Below, one piece after another: positions 5,763 to 9,338 of a stretch of 9,338 nucleotides of DNA. Positions within the stretch are counted from its first letter, which is position 1. Each line of letters starts with the position of its first letter. The position numbers and the translations under genes are program-made. Where the stretch lies: contig CAZLLV010000430.1 of assembly GCA_964560325.1 (NCBI GenBank), forward strand, positions 1 to 9,338. The letters are read 5' to 3'. Below the pieces are notes generated by a model that had not been told where the DNA came from, did not search any database, and saw only the letters and a list, made by a program, of their open reading frames with translations. The DNA comes from CAZLLV01 sp964560325 (lineage in GTDB: Bacteria; Acidobacteriota; Thermoanaerobaculia; Multivoradales; DATKCC01).

Positions 5763-5769
5763 GGTCCGC

Positions 5770-7206
5770 TCACCGGCGGCGGATCTCGACACCGCTCACC
5801 CGCAGGGTCGGCGCTCCGATCATGCCTCCGGCGAGCGGGAAGAAGGTGAGGTCGCGCCCCGCAGTCTCGACGTGCCGAAGGAGCGAGCCGAGGCCGGCCT
5901 CGACGGCGGCGCCGGCGAGAGCGCCCACGGCCGCCCCGCCCTCGATCCGGAACCCGACGACGGGGATCGACACGCGATCCCCCGCCAGGTCGACCCGCGG
6001 CGCGCCGTCGACGTCGATCAGGTAGTAGCCGCGCGCCACCTCTCGGAGCATCTCACCCACCCCCAGGTCGGCGCTCGGTGCGAGGTAGAGGTGGCTCGGT
6101 CCCGGAGCGGGGAGGTCCCGCCAGCCCGGCCGCCGCGTGCAGGCCCAGCGCCGGGCGCCGCGGCCCGCGCGCGCCGGGCGACCCCGCCGGGGGCTCGATC
6201 GGGGGGCCGACCGAGGAACGAGGGGAGGCCGGAGGACCCCGGCGTCGATCAGCGTCGCGGGCGCCGTGAGCGACCCCTCGCCGTCGATCGGTGCGGCGAG
6301 CAGGCCCCCGGGCAGGCGGGCGTCGTCGACCACCGTCACCGCGTCCGAGGCGAGGCGGCCGTCCCGGTCCCGGAGGGCCTCCGCCCGTTCGCCGGCCGCC
6401 TCGCCGAAGAAGAGCGGCAGGAGGCTCGCGAGCAGCCGGGCGCCGACCGCCGGAGCGAAGAGCGCCACCGCACGGTCGAGATCGGGCGCCGTGCCTTGCG
6501 CCGCCACGCTCAACCGGTCCGCGAGACGCCGCGCGAGGGCCCGGGGATCGACGTCCGCCGCCGCGCGCACCGCGAGCTCGACGGTCGCGGCCGCCGGCCG
6601 CGCGTCCCCTCTCCCCCCCTCCGCGAGAACCGCCTCCAGCCGCACGATCGCGGCCCGCCCGCGGGCGGCGGCGGCCACGCCCGGCGCGCCCGCCAGCCGG
6701 CTCGCGATCTCCCACTCGCTCGCGCCGTCGGAGAGCCGTGCCCGCAACAGGCGCGCCCGGGGGAGCTCGGCCGCGAGCTCCTCGCGCAGGGTGGTGAAGA
6801 GCCCCACCGCCTCCCGCTCTCCGATCAGGGGGGCGTCGAGATCGACCGGGTCGCGCCAGCGCTCGCCGGGCTCTTCGAACAGACCGGGGCTCTCCCGGGG
6901 GTCGGGCTGCGGGAGCGCCAGCGCCTCCCCGTCCGCCTCCGGCCAGCCGCCCTGCCCGGGGCCGTCGGGCGAGGGGGCGCCGGTGGCGGCGGCGAAGAGC
7001 GAGCTCCGGTCGTCGCCGGCGCGCACCGCCCACCCCTCTTCGCGGTGGTAGGAGACGGCGACGCCGCCCGGCGTCTCCTCGATCACCCGGGCCCGCCCCC
7101 GCTTGGCGTAGACCTCGGCCGACGAGAGGCCCCGGGCCGCGAGCGCGTCGAGCACCGCCGCGAGCGCCGCCGCGCGGTCCGGCGCCACCGCAAACCCGCC
7201 GCTCAC
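5770..7206 (-). CDS. pmbA: TldE/PmbA-type subunit of TldD-TldE metalloprotease
   Basis: This is the non-catalytic partner of TldD; together they form a heteromeric zinc protease that degrades unfolded peptides and, in enterobacteria, matures microcin B17 and degrades CcdA. The 478-residue product starts at GTG 7206, which overlaps the tldD stop as GTGA; this implies translational coupling and excludes the longer upstream frame. The N-terminal domain includes LSSAEVYAKRGRARVIEETPGGVAVSYHREEGWAVRAG (28-64) and DAPLIGEREAVGLFTTLREELAAELPRARLLRARLSDG (124-161), typical of the family. The C-terminal half has VTVVDDARLPGGLLAAPIDGEG (290-311), GPSHLYLAPSADLGVGEML (369-387), ARGYYLIDVDG (391-401) and the terminal MIGAPTLRVSGVEI (462-475). 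No HExxxH motif is present, as expected for TldE. Oddity: residues 326-358 are very Arg/Pro-rich where the family normally has an 'AR..G..PTG' stretch. This may be divergence, a small insertion or a compensated frameshift. Confidence 0.88.
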   Translation of the reverse strand: MSGGFAVAPDRAAALAAVLDALAARGLSSAEVYAKRGRARVIEETPGGVAVSYHREEGWAVRAGDDRSSLFAAATGAPSPDGPGQGGWPEADGEALALPQPDPRESPGLFEEPGERWRDPVDLDAPLIGEREAVGLFTTLREELAAELPRARLLRARLSDGASEWEIASRLAGAPGVAAAARGRAAIVRLEAVLAEGGRGDARPAAATVELAVRAAADVDPRALARRLADRLSVAAQGTAPDLDRAVALFAPAVGARLLASLLPLFFGEAAGERAEALRDRDGRLASDAVTVVDDARLPGGLLAAPIDGEGSLTAPATLIDAGVLRPPLVPRSAPRSSPRRGRPARAGRGARRWACTRRPGWRDLPAPGPSHLYLAPSADLGVGEMLREVARGYYLIDVDGAPRVDLAGDRVSIPVVGFRIEGGAAVGALAGAAVEAGLGSLLRHVETAGRDLTFFPLAGGMIGAPTLRVSGVEIRRR

Positions 7207-8615
7207 CCGGTCATCTCCACGCCTTCGAGCCGCAGCGCCGGGGTGGTCGCCCAGACCGGCAGCAAGCGACCGTCCTTGGCGCACCAGCCCGCCCCCGCCG
7301 CCCGCGCCTCGGTGCCGACCGCCACGACGCGTGACAGCAGGCCGGCGACGGTGCCGACGATCCGGAACGGCCCGACCGGCTCGGCCGGGGTGCCGTGGCG
7401 CAGGCGCCTCGCGCAGGGCACCTCGAGGACGAAGCGGCCGGAGAGCGGGTCGAGCGCGCCGCGCGACACCTGCGAGACCAGAAAGCCGCCCTCGGTGCCG
7501 GCCGCGAGGTCGGTCTCGCCCTCGCCGGAGAGGAGCTCCAGGTGGGTCGAGCGGGGCCCCGGCGGCTCGTGGCGGTTCGCCCGCCGGCCGGCGCCGGGGA
7601 GGAGCACCTCCGAGCCCCGCGCCCAGAGCCGGTCGGCGAGCGGCTGGGAGACCACGCCGTCGCGGATCAGCCAGCGCCGCGCCACCGCCACGCCTTCGTC
7701 GTCGCTCCGGCGGCGCACCGCGGCAGGCGCGGTGCCGGGATCGTCGAGCACACTCAAGCGCGGCGGGCCCAGCGGCACCCCGACCGCCGCCTCCGGCCGG
7801 CCGCCGAGACCGAGGGTGTCCGCCTCCAGGGCATGGGCCACCGCCTCGTGCAGGAAGACCGCCGTCGCCTGCGGGGCGAGGACCACCACCGCGTCGCTGC
7901 GCGCCTCCGGCGGCGCGGCGTTCCGGCTCCGAAAGCGCTCGACCAGCGCCTCGGCCGCCTCCTCCACCGCGCTCGCGAGCGCGGCGTCCGGATCGGCGTT
8001 CGAATCGGAAGCGGGCTCCGGCACCAGCGTCCCCCAGCGCCCCCAGGGCAGATCCGCCCGCAGGCTGAAGAAGCGCTCGCTCTCCGGCTCCGGCACCAGG
8101 CGGGGTCCGACCACCTGAACGTGGCGCCGGTGCCGCTCGACCGTCAGCCGGACCGGGAAGGCGACGTGCCGGGCGCGGATGGCGCGGCCGATCGCGAACG
8201 GCAGCTCCGCCATCCGGTCGAGCCCGTCCACGGCGCCGGCGCCGTCCCCGGAAACCCAGGGGGCGACGTCGAGGCGCGGCTCCGGGTAGAAGGCCGACGG
8301 GAGAACTCGCGCGACCTGGCGCAGGGCGTCCGCGAACGCCTCCGGCGCGATCGCGTCGCGCGCCGCGAGCCAGGTCCGGCCGCCGCGCACCAGCCGCAGG
8401 CCGAGCCCCTCCTCGCGCCGCACCCGGACGCCGGGCGCCTCGCCGTCGGCCGGCAGCTCGACCTCCTCGACCCGCTCGAAGAACGCGTCGGTCCAGTCGT
8501 CCGCCGCCCCCTCGCCGGCCTCGGTGCCGCCGGGCGCGAGCTGCGAGAGAGCCCGGGCGACGGCGGCGGTGTCGAGGCTCGCGAACGGATGGGGGTGGGG
8601 AGCGGCGGCCGGCAC
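7203..8615 (-). CDS. tldD: TldD metalloprotease catalytic subunit
   Basis: The 470-residue product has the TldD zinc motif HEAVAH (H256, E257, H261) in TAVFLHEAVAHALEADTLG. The C-terminal cysteine ligand C445 lies in GWCAKDGRLLPVWATTPALRLEGVEM, matching the MCGK..G..VPVG..P.L.V pattern of enterobacterial TldD. The N-terminal region (about 36-160) carries the DAFFERVEEVELPADGEAPGVRVRREEGLGLRLVRGGRTWLAA segment, typical of the family. The enzyme is cytoplasmic, pairs with TldE and cleaves unstructured peptides threaded to the zinc site. The start is GTG 8615, with no Shine-Dalgarno. The stop TGA (7205-7203) overlaps the GTG of tldE, so the two are one operon. The region around 30-45 is acidic and low in similarity, and the length is close to normal. 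No RiPP precursor or modification enzyme is adjacent, so a housekeeping or unidentified peptide role is likely. Confidence 0.93.
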   Translation of the reverse strand: MPAAAPHPHPFASLDTAAVARALSQLAPGGTEAGEGAADDWTDAFFERVEEVELPADGEAPGVRVRREEGLGLRLVRGGRTWLAARDAIAPEAFADALRQVARVLPSAFYPEPRLDVAPWVSGDGAGAVDGLDRMAELPFAIGRAIRARHVAFPVRLTVERHRRHVQVVGPRLVPEPESERFFSLRADLPWGRWGTLVPEPASDSNADPDAALASAVEEAAEALVERFRSRNAAPPEARSDAVVVLAPQATAVFLHEAVAHALEADTLGLGGRPEAAVGVPLGPPRLSVLDDPGTAPAAVRRRSDDEGVAVARRWLIRDGVVSQPLADRLWARGSEVLLPGAGRRANRHEPPGPRSTHLELLSGEGETDLAAGTEGGFLVSQVSRGALDPLSGRFVLEVPCARRLRHGTPAEPVGPFRIVGTVAGLLSRVVAVGTEARAAGAGWCAKDGRLLPVWATTPALRLEGVEMTG

Positions 8616-8631
8616 GGGGCCGAATCATCCC

Positions 8632-8641
8632 ACGATAGACT
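8632..8641. promoter_or_regulatory. Overlapping divergent -10 boxes between tldD and the carboxylase gene
   Basis: In the 35-base gap between divergent start codons, TAGACT (8636-8641, plus strand) precedes ATG 8651 by 9 bases. TATCGT (8637 to 8632, minus strand) precedes the tldD GTG 8615 by 16 bases. The hexamers share two bases, so polymerase could not occupy both at once. Both are imperfect (4 of 6 matches to TATAAT) and neither has a recognisable -35 box. Confidence 0.35.
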
Positions 8642-8650
8642 CGCCGCCCG

Positions 8651-9338
8651 ATGACCGAGACGAAGACGCAGGACCGCAAGCGCGAAGAGCTCCGCGAGCG
8701 CCTCGAAGCGTCGCGCCGAGGAGGCGGCGAGGAGCGCGTCGAGCGCCAGCACGCCGAGGGCAAGCTGACCGCCCACGAGCGCGTCGACCTTCTCCTCGAT
8801 CCCGGCTCGTTCGTCGAGCTCGACGCCCTCGTGGTCCATCGCTGCCGCCACTTCGGGATGGACGAGAAGAAGATCCCCGGCGACGGCGTGGTCACCGGCT
8901 ACGGCACCGTCGACGGCCGGGTGGTCTACGTCTTCGCCCAGGACTTCACGGTCTTCGGTGGCTCGCTGTCGGAGACCAACGCCCAGAAGATCGTCAAGAT
9001 CATGGACCTGGCCATGGAGAACGGCGCTCCGCTCGTCGGCCTGAACGACTCGGGCGGCGCGCGCATCCAGGAAGGGGTCGCGTCGCTCGGCGGCTACGCC
9101 GACATCTTCCTCCGCAACACCCTCGCCTCCGGCGTGGTGCCCCAGGTGAGCGCCGTCCTCGGCCCCTGCGCCGGCGGCGCCGTCTACTCGCCGGCGATCA
9201 CCGACTTCGTCTACATGGTCGAGGAGACGAGCTACATGTTCGTCACCGGCCCCGACGTGATCCGGGCGGTGACCCACGAGGCGGTCACCAAGGAGGAGCT
9301 GGGCGGGGCGATGACGCACAACGCGACGAGCGGCGTCG
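8651..9338 (+). CDS. pccB: Acyl-CoA (propionyl-/methylmalonyl-CoA type) carboxylase beta subunit, N-terminal part
   Basis: This carboxyltransferase subunit moves the carboxyl group from biotin to an acyl-CoA, giving methylmalonyl-CoA from propionyl-CoA in the usual member, or the reverse in sodium-pumping decarboxylases. The 229 codons visible are open to the right edge; full-length proteins have roughly 510-530 residues. Seen in order are an Arg/Lys/Glu-rich helix (1-30), RQHAEGKLTAHERVDLLLDPGSF (32-54), GDGVVTGYGTVDGRVVYVFAQDFTVFGGSLSE (77-108), the acyl-CoA/oxyanion motif LNDSGGARIQEGV (131-143), VLGPCAGGAVYSPAITDF (169-186) and YMFVTGPDVIRAVT (195-208). No zinc finger precedes the domain, so it is not AccD. 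ATG 8651 gives the conventional N terminus and lies 9 bases after TAGACT, with no Shine-Dalgarno. The exact substrate is not determinable here; mmdA is an equally possible name. It is divergent from tldD. Confidence 0.93.
   Translation, partial: MTETKTQDRKREELRERLEASRRGGGEERVERQHAEGKLTAHERVDLLLDPGSFVELDALVVHRCRHFGMDEKKIPGDGVVTGYGTVDGRVVYVFAQDFTVFGGSLSETNAQKIVKIMDLAMENGAPLVGLNDSGGARIQEGVASLGGYADIFLRNTLASGVVPQVSAVLGPCAGGAVYSPAITDFVYMVEETSYMFVTGPDVIRAVTHEAVTKEELGGAMTHNATSGV

Noticed and set aside
5872..8118. 748-residue plus-strand frame and other plus-strand frames antisense to tldE and tldD
   Set aside because: They are shadows of the minus-strand genes: repetitive Arg/Pro/Ala composition, no family motif, no ribosome binding site.
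7207..8895. Minus-strand extension of tldE to 1041 residues
   Set aside because: The extension lies out of frame over tldD and antisense to the carboxylase gene. The GTG at 7206 in a GTGA overlap gives the normal family length and N terminus.
8144..9319. 391-residue minus-strand frame antisense to the carboxylase beta subunit
   Set aside because: The plus strand from 8651 encodes an unmistakable carboxyltransferase with DSGGARIQEG and GPCAGGAVYSPA motifs.

Overview
The window is very GC-rich chromosomal DNA, densely packed with bacterial genes on both strands and with third codon positions almost saturated in G/C. Gene content and style (a GspG-like pilin beside its peptidase, a protein resembling the MXAN_5187 C-terminal family, a short TPR lipoprotein-like gene, a tldD-tldE pair, selA) suggest a free-living deltaproteobacterium-like or Acidobacteriota genome. 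A Thermoanaerobaculia-type acidobacterium is my best guess, but it is an inference from gene style; there is no rRNA or marker gene in the window. I see no tRNA, rRNA, CRISPR array, insertion sequence, integrase, phage gene or att site. No stretch longer than 300 bases lacks a gene; the largest gap is 82 bases.

Layout. Positions 2-451 (+) hold the 3' end of an M20-family metallopeptidase. Positions 534-1064 (+) encode a type IV pilin-fold pseudopilin with a textbook prepilin leader, preceded by a good sigma-54 promoter match and a strong Shine-Dalgarno. Positions 1107-1919 (+) encode the A24 prepilin peptidase that would cut that leader. Positions 1955-2680 (+) encode an unrecognised secreted protein with an FxLYD-like C-terminal domain. 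The selA gene runs on the minus strand (4119-2677) and converges on that protein so tightly that both stop codons share one CTAG. Divergent from selA are a small cytoplasmic protein (4137-4694) and a membrane-anchored TPR protein (4735-5739). These converge on the minus-strand pair tldD (8615-7203) and tldE/pmbA (7206-5770), which overlap by GTGA. Finally, divergent from tldD, an acyl-CoA (propionyl-/methylmalonyl-CoA type) carboxylase beta subunit starts at 8651 and runs off the right edge.

How they fit together. The pilin and prepilin peptidase are substrate and enzyme. TldD and TldE form one heteromeric metalloprotease. SelA implies that the organism makes selenocysteyl-tRNA, although selB, selC, selD and any selenoprotein lie outside the window. 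The rest is ordinary housekeeping content. I did not find a defence, RiPP or mobile system. The most informative non-coding signals are the sigma-54-like site before the pilin, and TA(C/G)AAT-like -10 boxes placed 7-12 bases before the start codons of several genes that lack a Shine-Dalgarno, which suggests leaderless or near-leaderless transcripts.
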